Shown here piece after piece: positions 51,101 through 63,300 of a stretch of DNA of 64,000 nucleotides. This stretch comes from Aptenodytes patagonicus. Its lineage: Eukaryota > Chordata > Aves > Sphenisciformes > Spheniscidae. The stretch spans positions 168,854,853 through 168,918,852 of the forward strand of contig NC_134950.1 in the NCBI RefSeq assembly GCF_965638725.1, read 5' to 3'. A program made the translations under genes and the position numbers. The notes under the pieces are model-generated. The model searched no databases. It was not told the DNA's origin and saw only the letters and a program-made list of their open reading frames with translations. Position 1 is the first letter of the stretch, and every line of letters starts with the position of its first letter.

Positions 51101-53744
51101 CCACCATGTCACCACTAAAGTAAGCTGCTCTCCAAGCGAGTAGCAGCCAAGCCCAGAGAGATTTAGCACCTAAAAGCAGATGAGATGGCACATGTGGATG
51201 GGATAAGGTTGAGCAGTGATCATAGTTACCACTCAGTTATCTCCGTGAACACACGAATGTGTGAATCGACTCTCCCCAGGGTACTCCCCCGAGTGCTGAC
51301 TGCTGTATGATAGACAACACAGCCCTGAATGAGGTGGGCTGTTCTGAGGCAGCCCTCAGCTAACTGGCCCCAGGTCTAACGGGACTACAGCTAGTGCTTT
51401 CCAGTGACCAATGGACTAAGTCAGTTAGTTATCAAGTGTGTCTCTAAGTGTGCAATAGTCCCCTTACGACATGGGAGTGGGTGAGGATACATGGAAAGCA
51501 TCCTAAGGGGATGCAATGTAGCAGGATCACTCCCTCCCATACAGATTTTTAGAACAAGAAAGGTGAATGCCGGAATTACAGCCATGTCAGGCTGAACAAG
51601 AAAGTGTCCAGCGTAGGGCTATTAATTTGGATTTGTAGTTGCAATAAATAATTGCTTTTCTTGGCTTCTCAGGCAAGTTTTACTACCAGGCAGGCAATAA
51701 CCAGATCAGACAAGATACTCTTCTCCAGGAGAGAGATGAGCAGTTGATAAATCCCTCTCCATGGAGGCATACACTGAGGCTGAGGGTCTTCTGCACAACG
51801 CTGAACAGTGAGACACGGTTGAGATAGCACCACTTGGGTGCTCCTGGCCTACCAGACCCCCTGGGCTTCTAACAGCAGTGATAAATGAGGGGATAACTTC
51901 AGGCAAAGAGGGGAAAAGCCCAAGTTCTCCCATGAATTGTCTCTCTAACAAATCACTCCGTGTCTAAGATTAGCTCCTTCTGGCAGCTCCAGCAGATGCA
52001 GCTGCTGGGTAAATTTAGATCCTTAGTGAATGGGTTATTTTCTCTCCTGGAGTGTCCAAGTCAGGAGGGCAGTGCAGCGTCACTGGGCTTTGCCATGTGA
52101 GTCACCCACTTCGACACTGGGAGGTGGGTGACTCTGTTTGTCCTCCCGGGCAGCCAGGGATCTCAGCTGAGCCACCTGCAGAGACAGAGCCCTTGGTCTT
52201 GGCAGCTCAAGGTGGCTTCAGCTGTGTGAGGACACCCGTATGGAGCAGAAGACCTGAATTTTACGCTGGGAGGAAGCACACCATGTCATAGCTGTTTTGG
52301 TGGTAAAGAGTAAATCTGAAATAAGAGGGATGCCAAGAAACATCTACCAAAGGTCCAGCAGCAGATCTGTGTTAAAAAGGGATATGCCTGCTAGCTGTAG
52401 GGGTTTGGGGGATGTGACTAGACATGCCACCAAGGCACAATACCTGCCGCTACTTCCAACGTTTTGGGTCGGGGTCCCAGAAATAAAAACTACATGGCTG
52501 AAAGTTTGATGGCAGTAGGCTCGTGATATTTCACCAGTACGAAGGTGGAGTCAAAGTAAAGGTGAATATGAATCAAGCTGCAGCCAAACCTCCAATCTGG
52601 TGAGTTTCTACCAAACTCAACAATGTCTTATCTTGTGTCACAATCAGGGGTGGGAGGTGAGGACTTGCAAACAGATCCTTGTGTCCCTCAGCTCTGATGG
52701 CAGTGCATTACCCGGGGTGTCGCCTGCATTACAGCAGCGTAACAAGTGCCACAGATTTCCAACATTTATTTACTAGATAAATAAATGACATTTATCAGGG
52801 ACTTCACAAATTACTTTGGCAGAGCTGAAAGCTGGCTAGGAACCGATCCTGTTTCATCCACAGGGAAGCCAGAACACACCAGCACCAAGCGTCTCAACCC
52901 ACGTTACAAAGTGGTCCAGATTCTGCTCTCACCAAACATCAACAGAACTCAGACATAAGGCCACTGAAAGTTACTCTAAAGTGTAAGAGAATCAGAGCTA
53001 TTTTTTAACTATTAACCCACCTTTTCCCCAAGGCACTGTGTTTTACACATGTAAATTTATTCAATGCATTCACTACGTAGTGTCCCAAAGTCTACTTCTC
53101 CGAGGAGTCTATCATGGGCTTCCCCTCCGCCACCGAGTCCCAAATCACTGCCCTTCATTCAGGGTCTTTCTCCTTTGGTTGTACATATGTGTGTGTGCTC
53201 ATTCAGCCACGCAGTCACGGGCTTAGGCTGTGTGCACCGAAGTCAGTTGAGTAAAGGGATGGATGGCTGGAGATGAGCAAGAGTTGGCTATAGCATCTTC
53301 TGTTCCTCAGCCATGGGCAGGAATGTGAGCTTAAACCTTTGTCCATGGCGTGTAAAAAATGCAAGTGGGATTTGGTTCGAGTGCCAGGACACGTATCACA
53401 GCAGGATGGTCATGGTGGCCACATCGGTCTCAGACCCAGCGGTGGAGGGCCCTTTGGGTCTGAGTTGGGGCCTGGGGACCAAGCAGTTGTGAGCCATGTG
53501 TTGTGTTTCTTCAGCATGCCCGGGTGACCTGCACATGACGCGCGATGGCTGTGAAGCAGGTATGGCTCCCGCACTCTCAATTAACTATGCCTGATGTTGG
53601 CATTAAATAATTTTTTTTTTTTTCAAGACATTGGGCACTGAAGGGACCTGTTTTGCAGAGATCGTAACAGCCATCACTCTGCACCCGCTGACAGTGGTGG
53701 GAAGTTAATTACCCTTCAATGTGCTGTTCCTGGTCCCTCCCTTT
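48141..53744. other. Intergenic region between KLHL40 promoter and HHATL 3' end
   Basis: 5.6 kb without a supportable exon. It would carry upstream control elements of KLHL40. AT-rich patches lie at 49.1-49.3 kb and 52.76 kb. No repeat family is confidently recognised. Confidence 0.6.
52764..52786. repeat. Short A/T hairpin sequence
   Basis: ATTTATTTA and TAAATAAAT arms flank CTAGA: a 23-base near-palindrome in the KLHL40-HHATL gap. It is too short to be an element and is listed only as a structure. Confidence 0.7.
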
Positions 53745-53762
53745 GCTATAGAGACCGTACTA

Positions 53763-54406
53763 TTTATTTATTAGCCTCTTGGTAGGTATAGATCGTGCTG
53801 AGCCATTTCACAGTCCTTACTGCATAACCGTAGGTGCTGAACACTTGACAGTGGATGCTAACCATTTCTTGTAGTGAAAGAAACATGGGATGCTTGGGCT
53901 GGAAACAACCTGGAGATGGTCTGCCCAGAGCAGGCTCAGCTCCAGCTAATCCCTTTCTCATAGCTGTGTGTCTGGCCCACCCTAAAACCTCCAGCCGTGG
54001 GACTTGGAGAGTCTCCTCTGGGAGACATGGGCTACAGGTCCTGCGGGAGAGCCGAGTGCTGGTGGACCGAGTGTTACGGGAAGCAGGGGATGAAATCTCT
54101 AGGCCTGCACAATGTCAGAAGGTCAGAAAAATGATGGGGATGGCTCTTGTTGGCATTAAAGAAATGTCCTGGGAGCCTACCTCAGCAGTCTGCCGTGCAT
54201 GGGGAGCCTGAGAAACACCCACTGTGTCTTATAGAAAATCTTTCCTGCAGCAAGGGGGTGACCTGCGCCTTCCAGGTGACTTCTACATGGGTGAGCTACA
54301 GCAGTCGATTGTCGGGAGTGCTTGGAGAGCCCCTGCCAGTGGCTGACCCGGCAGCAGCGGCTGGAGGGGAGACGAGGCTTTGGGACAAGCCTGCCGATGC
54401 CTCCCT
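53763..54406 (-). other. HHATL: Probable HHATL 3' UTR
   Basis: Two overlapping AATAAA hexamers on the - strand (53772-53767 and 53768-53763) are the first after the stop, giving a UTR of about 640 nt. Inferred from the signal only. Confidence 0.5.
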
Positions 54407-54528
54407 CTACTCCACCTTTGCTTTGTCACACTTCTCCTCCTCGATGGCCAGGATGCGCTCACGCTCTTTGATCAGCTGCACTCCGCAGTACGTGATAAAC
54501 CAGATGGACAACGTGCTGACAGGGAAAC
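54407..54528 (-). CDS. HHATL: HHATL last coding exon and stop
   Basis: 122 nt. Acceptor CTTCCAG|GTTTCC; stop TAG at 54409-54407. It encodes [20 protein letters not shown], then [12 protein letters not shown] and KVE at the end. The charged tail after the last hydrophobic span matches the human C-terminus. Confidence 0.93.
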
Positions 54529-57500
54529 CTGGAAGATGGAGGGAGACATGGTCATCGTGGTGTAGCTGCTTGCCTAATGAGGCCAGCTCTTCTCCAGCAC
54601 TGCTGCCTCTCAGGTGGGTTTGGGAGGTCCCACAAGTTCATGATGGCCAACGACATTTCCCATTGTGCATCCAGCCCTACAGCTTCACTGAGAGAAGAGA
54701 GAAATTCCCAGGATCAGATTTTAGATGAAGTGGTGCCTGAGCCCACCAAAGCATCATGGACCGCGGTTAATGTGGGAACATGCTTTGAGCACTCCCTTAC
54801 CTCCAAAACTCCTTCTGCCCACCAAGTTCAGACTTGGTGGTTGACTTTCTGCCCATTCAACCTACCCGCGTCCATTGTTGTTCAGCACTGTGACCTTCTG
54901 GAAGCTTTGTGCCCCACTGATGCTGAGGATCAACCCCAGCCTTGTCCCAATACCCAGTGGGGACACAGTGCGCGCCCAGGAAACACGTTTTTGTCACCTA
55001 GGTAAGTGACTGAGAGCCGGGAGCTCTCCTTCCACTTAGGAAGGGTCTGACAGTATTTGTAACCACGCATCTGGTATCCACAGCAGAGGGGAGACGCAGG
55101 CTCTGTACCTGCTAAAACAGGAACTCTGAAATGAATAATGCAACCAGCAAAAGCCAGCTAGCTCAGCGGGCAGGCACTTCTGGCACACTGAGCCCAGAGC
55201 GTCACATTATCCATTTCCTACGCCAGCCCCGTCCCAGAGAGGGCTGGAGGATGCGGGCTCCCGATGGCTATTTATACTCCGGGCTGCTCAAGAAGACTTT
55301 AAATTAGTGCCACCATCCACTGATTAGAAATGTACGGATAAGACTGTTCATTAGGAGCCTAGGACGAGGATTTGTATCTGTCACCTTCAGGTTGACGCAA
55401 AGGTAACTGCTAAAGCAAAAGGAGATGAGGTAGGACAAGTAAATCCCTTTCTCCATCAAGTGGACCCTTTCACAGCCCATCTTGGTAGGGTGAATATGAC
55501 CTTTGTGTTGCTGCAAGGAGTCTAAATCACAGTGTCAGGCTGTGCTAGGAGCTGTACAAGCACACCTGGAAGGCAGCTCATACCCCAGAAAGCTCACACG
55601 AGAAGGATGTGAGCTAAGAAACAGCTTTCTGCACCTTTTAATTAATAATTAAGCACATTGGGAGCAGCCACGTAACAAGCCAATGGCCAGACCATCAAGA
55701 GGACTTGGAAGTCCCAGTCCTCAGCTCCACTACCAGTGTCCCCCCATCAAGACAAGGGTGTCTCAATGGGGAAGGCTGGTAGCATCTTACCTGTCAGAAG
55801 GAGTCTCTTGGTGACCAGCAGTGCAAACTCCAGGCTGTTGAGGGCTAGGATATTGTAGAGGACGATGGCCCAGAAATTTGCCGCCCCAAAAACTGCCCTA
55901 ATCCGCCGAGACATGGCCGCTGACATTTTGGCCTGTGGAGGGGAGAGAAGAAGAGAGTGAGGAAAAATGGGGCTGTAAGGAAAGGGGATGGATTGGTCCA
56001 GCTCCACCCAAACTCCAGCTGGGATCACGGAGGGGTAGGCAAAAATTGGAGCAGGCTTTATTGTCTCTGGGATGAAGAAACATAAGAACAAGGTAAAACT
56101 TCTGCTCTGCTGCTGGACTCAGATGCATTTGGGACTCTGGACTGGTGTTTCAAGGTCCCGTGGGTAGGGGCAAGATGTTATACACCGTTTCATGCTAATT
56201 GTAACGGCTGAGTACTGTTTTCTTCATCTGTTGCCTTGGGTAAGCCATTCCTCAAGGCAGATGAATGCTGTTGTATACCAGGATTATTATTAGCCCTATG
56301 TGCAAATCACTCTCAGCTCCTGGTAGAAATTGTTTCTTAGGAATTAAAAAAAAAAAAAAGAGCTGAAAACTAGTGACAGCAGCAGAGTGAAATTGTCACT
56401 GGCACATAATCCTCAGGAGCAGCTGCTGCGAGAGGAGCGGGGAAGCGGTTCACAGCAATCTTCAAAGAGCACGATGAATCCCCAGGCCACCGAGTGCTGA
56501 GAATTGTGATGCCACAAGGAAGGAGATTTCACTGCCCACGAGTGCTATAATCTGATTAGAAGTTCAACAAGGAGAGCAAACAGGAGGATTGCTCTCTGAA
56601 GTTTTTATTCAAAAGGGGTCTTTACTGAACCTGTTTAGGACCTCCAGACTTTAGGTTGGCAAAACACATAAGGAACATAATTGTTTCCAGGATGGAGTTT
56701 CCTAAGTTTTTCTTCCAACATGTCCCCGAGGCACCTTGGTCCCAAACAGAGACAGGGCACTAAGCTTTGGAGTGGTTGGAAAAGAATTCATTCTAGTACC
56801 TAAACATTTGCTTTTATCAGAAATCAGATCAAAAACACTCAGAATGCCAAGATGTTTTGCGGAACAAGAAGAACAAATGATTTCCATATGGAAATGTATA
56901 AACATTTCCCCATGGACAGGCTTCAGATTTTGTGTCCATCTGTAGCACTCTGACGCCTCGTTGGGGCTGCATTCCTGGTTCTCTTGGACCTCCATTTTCC
57001 CTCTGAAAGCTCCACCCCCAACCTAAATTTCCCATGAAGCATCATTGGGGCAGGTGAGAATTTGCTCTGGGTGGGTGACACAGTGCATAAAATGAAGGGA
57101 TCAGAGCACCAGGACTGTGCTTCCCTTGCACAGCTGAGTAGCTGATCACAAGGATGCTAAAGGCCACAGGAGAGAGCTTCAGGTCTCCAGGCAGGAGGCT
57201 TGGACATGGAGCTGCACGGCATCATCAGGGATGTTGCTCTTCAGTCTCAGCTGAAAACGGATCTGACTTGTATAAACAAGTTTGAGCTCTGTACAGTCAT
57301 GGACGTTTTCCAGCAGCAAAGTTTAGCCCCAGACCCATTGATCTTCCCCCATCCACTTGCAGCCCAACTCCTCACCTCCAGTTTGGCAAAGGGCTCCTGC
57401 TGGAAGAACTTCTGCACCCAGAGCTCAAAGTTGAGGCCAAAGCAGTTGAAGACAGACCAGATGTAAACGATCTCACAGGGCCCCAGCCACAGGGTGGTGA

Positions 57501-60364
57501 CCGCAAAGGTGGCGATGGTGGCCACAAGCTCCTTCATGATGTTGTCATGGTTCTCTCCAATGTGGTCATACACGTACCTAACAGCCAAGGAAAGTGGTCG
57601 GTGCTCCCCGTAGTCAAGGAGAGCCCTCTGGAGTCCCTTCTCCCACACTTGCCCACTGGGAAGGATGTCTTATCTGACACGTTCTAGCAATAAACTGATT
57701 TTTGCTACAGTCCAGCTACACGTGGCTTGTTTTCCTCACAAACCTATAGCTCCTTAAGGACAAAATACCACCCTTTCTCCCTCTTGCAGGTAAAGGGTTG
57801 ATAATATGTGGGGATCCATAGAGCTGCATGGCGCATGCTTGCTGGTGCACAGGATTTCAGCACAGAGGAGCCACTACCGTCAGTACAGGTTTGCTGGTGT
57901 GTACTCGTGGCTGAAGAGAGCTGAAGGGCTGAGGGAGATGTAGGTGGAGCTCAGGTCACCCTTATTACCCAGGGTATGGGAGACCTGAGCTCAATTCCCC
58001 TTTCATCCTGGTGGAATATGAACCTGACTCTTCCTCCCTTGAGGGAACGCTAAACCCACCAGACTTAAAGGGTTTTCTGGGACAGGACTCTCTCATTCCC
58101 AACTTTGGGGGGGGGGGGCTGTTGCATTTTGCGGTGGTTAATTCAATGGTCTTACGGATAAACAGACCAAATATGACTTCATGCCATAGCGGGATTCACC
58201 CAGAAAAGAGGACACCTCAGCTTTGGGATGAACAGCATTTAATGCTTCATTGCTATGTGATGAAAGCGAAGACCCTGAACCAGGCTAGAGATGGTTGATT
58301 AGACACTTACTTGCACAGCCAGTCATTAATCCCTCTGTCAAAATGCCTACAATGCAGATGATAAAAAGCATGTTAAAACACGCAGTCTAATGGCACCCTT
58401 CCACGCAGCAGTCAGCCATAGAAGGCGCCTGGTCCCCTGGTGAGGTAATACTTGAACCTTGTTCACAGCAGTTCTCCATGCTCCTTCCTTGAACAGGTCC
58501 CACTACCGATGTGGTCGTAACCTAACCTCATCCATTGCTTCCTGCCCAAGAATATTTCCCTGGGCTATGGCCAGGTCTAGACTATAGGTTCAGTATAGGC
58601 TGTTCAACGTAGGTAGTCTCCAACTTACAGGCCAGCTGCTCAGAAGAACAGCCCAGACCTCCTTCCCCCCCCATGCACATTTCATTCAGGTCAAACATGC
58701 TGTCTCTCTTCATCGATGCACGTGGGGTACTCACGTTTCTGCAAAGACGTAGAGCATGGTGATGCATTTCGGGGGCTGGGGTGGGTCCAAGTGGTCCAGT
58801 CTGGCGATGGTGTTGATGACCCCAAACATGACAGCAGCTTTCACCCAGTCATACACCAAATTGGAGTAGGCCAAGCCAGCTGGAGCAAAAATGAGAGTCA
58901 AAAACGTGAAGAGGGGCACGGGATGTATCTCCTTCAGGACTTTGGGGGAACATCACGTCCCACGGCAGCATGTCTATTGCAATAAAAAACACCAAAGATT
59001 TCTAATTCCTATGCAAACAGAAGTTAAAACGTCTCTGTCTTGTTGGGATTCAGCTCACAGATTAAGGGCCACACACTGCCTCGATGTCAGCCATGCCTGA
59101 CCTCCCACCGTGGACAAGGCAGATCTGGTTGATACAGTCAGCAGAGCCTGCAGAAGAGCTCAGCTCCCTCTGGAGTAACGCACATGCTTGGTCAGTCCAC
59201 CCAGCTCTCTTAGGACACCCTAAATCAATGCTAGTGCCATTCTAGCTGCATTAGGATTTTCTCCTGGCCACCAGCTGCCACTCTGGAGAGACATGGGGCT
59301 TCTCCAGCCCCTGTTTGCCCTGTGCCAGCCCCGTGTGGGTGTCAGATACCTTATGGCGCCTCAAATGCTGCCATCAGACATGTATTTGGCCAGCTGAAAT
59401 CCTCCATCCAGCTGCCAGCTGAATACCAGCACTGCTACCACTACTCATCCCAGGACTTTGGCTTCTGGAGGTCCCTAGTCCAGCCCTGCTCAGAGCACAG
59501 CCAATGTCGAATGGAGATCAGGTTGCTCTGGACCTTGTCCATTTAAGCATTGAATATCTCTATTTTTGGAGAATCTATAACCCCTCTGGGCCCCCGTTTC
59601 AATGTTTGACCACTCTAAGAAAAAAAAAAATCCTTACATGCAATCTGACTTTACCTTGCTGCACCTTGTTTGCTGTGTCCTGCTTCTTCCCTGCCAGCCT
59701 CCAAGAAGAGTTCACCTTCTCTACAACCCTCCTTTAGGTAGTTGAAAACAGCAGCTACAACTACCCTGAGCTGCTCTCTGTACTACCTACGCCCCGTGGC
59801 CATTTCAGTGGCTCACAAACACCCATAATGGGTGGCCACCTGTGAAGGCATCTGAGATACCAATGTGCCTCTTGCAACAGCACGGGGTTGATTTTTGGAG
59901 GTTCTGAGCTCCCTTCCAGTCCAGACAAAGGCAATGGGAATGGCTTGGTATTCAGCCTCTTAAACCCCGAGCCAAACAATTTCCTCCAGGACCCTATGAA
60001 GGTGTCAAACCAATGCCATCCGACAGACCCCAGCTCGGCGCATTGTCAATGGGAAGAAGGGGGGCTTTACCCAAACCTGTCCAACATAGACATTGACGAG
60101 GCCTCTCAATGGAGATGGACGGAGATCTGAATCACTCGCCACTGCCTCGAAGCTGAGTACAGGTGTGAGCGTGTCCAAGCGCGGCCACTCACCCAAGGAC
60201 CAGTCCGAGAGGCGGTTCACGAACTTCAGGTCAGAAGGGAGGGTGAGGATGTAGAAAAAGTGGAAGAAGATATCCACAGCGATGATGGCCCCCACATGGA
60301 GGAGGGCATGGACCCGGATGTTCCTCATCTCGTCATCTTTGCGTCTCAGCTCTCGGGTGCTCAC
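54407..60364 (-). CDS. HHATL: HHATL, hedgehog acyltransferase-like protein, C-terminal half (6 exons, 5' part outside window)
   Basis: On the - strand, exons 60364-60193, 58879-58735, 58346-58311, 57577-57376, 55932-55791 and 54528-54407 join into 272 codons plus TAG. The product follows human HHATL (about 504 residues) from near residue 232 to the end: [62 protein letters not shown], ending CDKAKVE. Several hydrophobic membrane spans are visible. Known: a member of the MBOAT family, abundant in the sarcoplasmic reticulum of heart and skeletal muscle, reported to antagonise Sonic hedgehog palmitoylation. At the position of the MBOAT catalytic His (WHG in HHAT) this protein has Leu (TTLWLGPCE), so it should be catalytically inactive. 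The N-terminal exons are not found up to 64000. Confidence 0.95.
55791..55932 (-). CDS. HHATL: HHATL penultimate exon
   Basis: 142 nt. Acceptor CTCCACAG|GCCAAAATG; donor CTGACAG|GTAAGA. It encodes [20 protein letters not shown], then [18 protein letters not shown]. Confidence 0.95.
57376..57577 (-). CDS. HHATL: HHATL exon with the degenerate MBOAT active-site motif
   Basis: 202 nt. Acceptor CTGTTAG|GTACG; donor CTGGAG|GTGAGG. It encodes [20 protein letters not shown], then [17 protein letters not shown]. Leu at 57486-57484 replaces the family catalytic His. Confidence 0.95.
58311..58346 (-). CDS. HHATL: HHATL 36-nt micro-exon
   Basis: Acceptor ATTGTAG|GCATTTTG; donor TGCAA|GTAAGT. It encodes [12 protein letters not shown] with split codons at both ends. 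The frame only continues if it is included or skipped as a whole, since 36 is divisible by three. Too short to appear as an ORF. Confidence 0.9.
58735..58879 (-). CDS. HHATL: HHATL exon, AGLAYSN to AET
   Basis: 145 nt. Acceptor GCTCCAG|CTGGC; donor GAAAC|GTGAGT. The product is [18 protein letters not shown], then [20 protein letters not shown]. Highly conserved with the human protein. Confidence 0.95.
59407..59760 (-). mobile_element. Old CR1 LINE fragment in HHATL intron
   Basis: Degenerate CR1 antisense order: 'aggtccctagtccagccctgctcagag', 'tcaggttgctctggaccttgtcca', 'gaatatctc', 'cctctgggcccccgtttcaatgtttgaccac', 'ccttacatgcaatctgac', 'tgcacctt...tcctgcttct'. Near the limit of recognition. 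Confidence 0.65.
60193..60364 (-). CDS. HHATL: HHATL internal exon (most 5' exon in window)
   Basis: 172 nt. Acceptor CCCGGCAG|GTGAGC; donor CTTGG|GTGAGT. It encodes [18 protein letters not shown], then a hydrophobic span [11 protein letters not shown] and [13 protein letters not shown]. Phase 0 in, 1 out. Confidence 0.93.
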
Positions 60365-63300
60365 CTGCCGGGACGGCAAACCAGGAAAGGGCTGAGCTGA
60401 GAGACAGGATGGGCAGCATGTTCCTCCATCCGGAGAAACGTTCAAAGTCCAAATTCAACGCTGTCCTTTAGAAATCACACCATGGACTACACGGCTGAAA
60501 TCTCCATTGATTCAGGAAGACCCGAGGGACTAGCTCACATGAACACATCCACAGGGAGCAGGCCATGTCCCACCCACAGCATCCCTCCAACACCCCCGCC
60601 TCAGTGCTGAGCATGGCAGCAATGTGCCTCCTGGATCACCCTCCTAGCAAAGGCTGTTCCCACCACTGGGGTTTCCAGCAGAGCAGGCACATAGCATGAC
60701 ACAGCAGTGACAGGTCTGGCTGTACGTACCCTAGGTGGGGTGAAAACCGTACCGACCAGGGAGCTGGGTTTTATGCTCTTTCTGCAGGGACATGTTCAGA
60801 AAGTCAACTTTGCTTAAGGGTGGCCCCTGGCACAGGTCACTAAGGGGGAGCAGATGCCCATACCCATCACATCTACAGGATGCCACAGCCTGTAGGGAAG
60901 GACATCTGCATGCTCAGGAGAGGTTGGGAGAAGGGCTGGAATCCCATCTGACAGCTCTGCCAGGGCCAGATGCATTTTTTTGGCCAAGGTCATTTGGGAA
61001 GAGGAGGAGGATGACTGATGGTCTCTGGAGCTTCTACTGCAGACACCTGCTGTAAATGAGAGGGAGAGCTGCTTGAGGGGCCATCCTGAATTGGTTAGGA
61101 CCTGATCGATGGTGGTTTCGTCTCTGCTGTGTCTTGTACAAACAGAGTCTGGGCTTTGCCTCCAGGAGCTGTCATGTCTCTGGCCATTGTAGTATAAAAA
61201 TCATCAGAGCAAGCTTTCAGGATTACACTGGGCAGACTGATGTCCTCGCTTCCTCCTCGCTGTAAAAAATTGCTGCTGTACTCAAAATCCTCTTATGTTT
61301 ATTACTTTCCCTTTATTCCCTGCAAGAGGTGGGAGCTCTCCCAACATAATCTGCAGGCTGCTGCACCAGCCCCGTCATCAAATCCAGATGATTCCTGAGA
61401 ATTAAAGCCTTTGCCGGATTTTTTCATTTCTGTTATATGCCAAGTGCTTTAAGGATACAAAGAGGCTGCTGGGCCCTGAGCTGGAGGACAAGCCAGGGGA
61501 GGACAGGCTCTGGCATGAAGATGTGTGGGAGGACACAGAACCCCCCCTTTCATAGAATCATTTAGGTTGGAAAGGACCCTTAAGATCATCAAGTCCAACC
61601 ATTAACCCAGCACTGCCAAGTCCACCACTAAACCATGTCCCTAAGCACCACGTCTACACGTCTTTTAAACACCTCCAGGGATGGGGACTCCACCACTTCC
61701 CTGGGCAGCCTGTTCCAATGCTTGACAACCCTTTAGGTGAAGACATTTTTCCTAATATCCAATCTAAACCTCCCCTGGCGCAACTTGAAGGCATTTCCTC
61801 TCATCCTCATGTCTGCATGTGGTGGCAGCACTCTGCCACCATCCCCTTGGGATCAGGGCTGTGTCCCCCACACTTCCAGCCCCACAGAAGTGAATTTGTT
61901 CCCTTGATCCTAGTAAGGAAGATGCTTTGCAGCTCAAATGGGGCTGGCCAAACTCTGGTACAGATGAGTTCCCATCAGACATGGGGTTGCAAGGGTTCCA
62001 CCAGGACATAGCACCAGTAGGAGCCAAAGAGACAGATCTGTTCCCTACCTGGGCCATACACGTCACCCTGAGGAAGGGACTCCATCTGCCTGCACCCATA
62101 ATTGCTGTTAGGCAATTAGGAATTCGTCTTTGCAATTAGCTGCAGCTCCAGCAGTGCAGGGGGGCATCTAGCCAGGAGATGGCAGTGGTGGCCAGGCCAA
62201 GACAGGACCCCTGGCTGGGGCATGGGAAAGGGGTTGGGGACTTACTCCCTGTGCCTTTGATGTAAGACTTTTAAGCAACAGAGGCGGGGGGGAGGATTGC
62301 TCATTAAGTGGCTATAATCATCATGGTTTGGGGCTGTGCAAAAAGAACAGGACCCTCCAGATCAAGTCTTGTAGGGGTGGTGGGAGTTCAGGTCTTGGAG
62401 ACACCAGCGGTTTAATGCCCTGATTTATAGATACCTGACTGCAGTGTTAGAAGAAGCCAGGGCTGCCCATCTCACAGGAAAGACTGATGGAACCCGGGGA
62501 TTGAAGAGGAACATGGGGTTACGAGGGCACCCCAGGACACTGCACCCCCTCTGGAGGGGCTTGGACAGTGGGGCTGCTGGAGCCATGCTCGCCTCTACTT
62601 CAGCCTGACAGATGAGACACAACTGGAAAGATGAAGCCTTAGGATGAAACATTTCTTCCAGCAGCCTGGGGAGAAGAGCCCAGCTGGGGCCTGATGTGCC
62701 TGGTGCTTGTCTGCTGAGAACGGACTGCTGGTGGACTCAGTGCACCCTCATGGGAGACACCAGAGCTGACCTTATGGTCTTCAGGGTCAAATGCTATAAA
62801 AGTCCTTTTAAATAGTTCCTGCAAGACCCAAGGGATCTCAGTCCTGCACTCTCAACCTTTCAGCATGCAGCATGAGGTTGTTAATGACCCAGGTGAACGA
62901 ACTAGCAAGGAGTAGGACTTGGATCAGGGCTCATCCTGCTCACTGGAGGAAACAAGACCAGTGTAGACCCTTTCTTAGGCAACCACTACCAGCCCAACAT
63001 TGGAGAGAAGGTGCTGGGCTGGGTGGGTCTTTGGTCTCCTCCTCACCAAGGAGGCTCTGGCTGCTCTCCCCTGCCCTGGGCTGTTTTTTCTTCTGAATTC
63101 ACAAATGTTTTTCCCAAATGCTCTTGCACCCAGATGTCAACTGGGGTCCAAAAATTCAATGTAGCTGTTCTTCTTTAAAAGGAAACAAAGGGGTGGTGGC
63201 AACCCTTCCCAGCACCATTGCTGACCAAGCAAGAGGTCCCTCCCTTAGCAAGAAGTACCATTTTGCTTTGATGACCAAGGTTGATCATTGGTGTAAAAGG

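Noticed and set aside
53878-53995. Possible CR1 relic ('gggctggaaacaacctggagatggtctgcccagagcag')
   Set aside because: Only one phrase resembles CR1. Too weak to annotate, and within the presumed HHATL 3' UTR.
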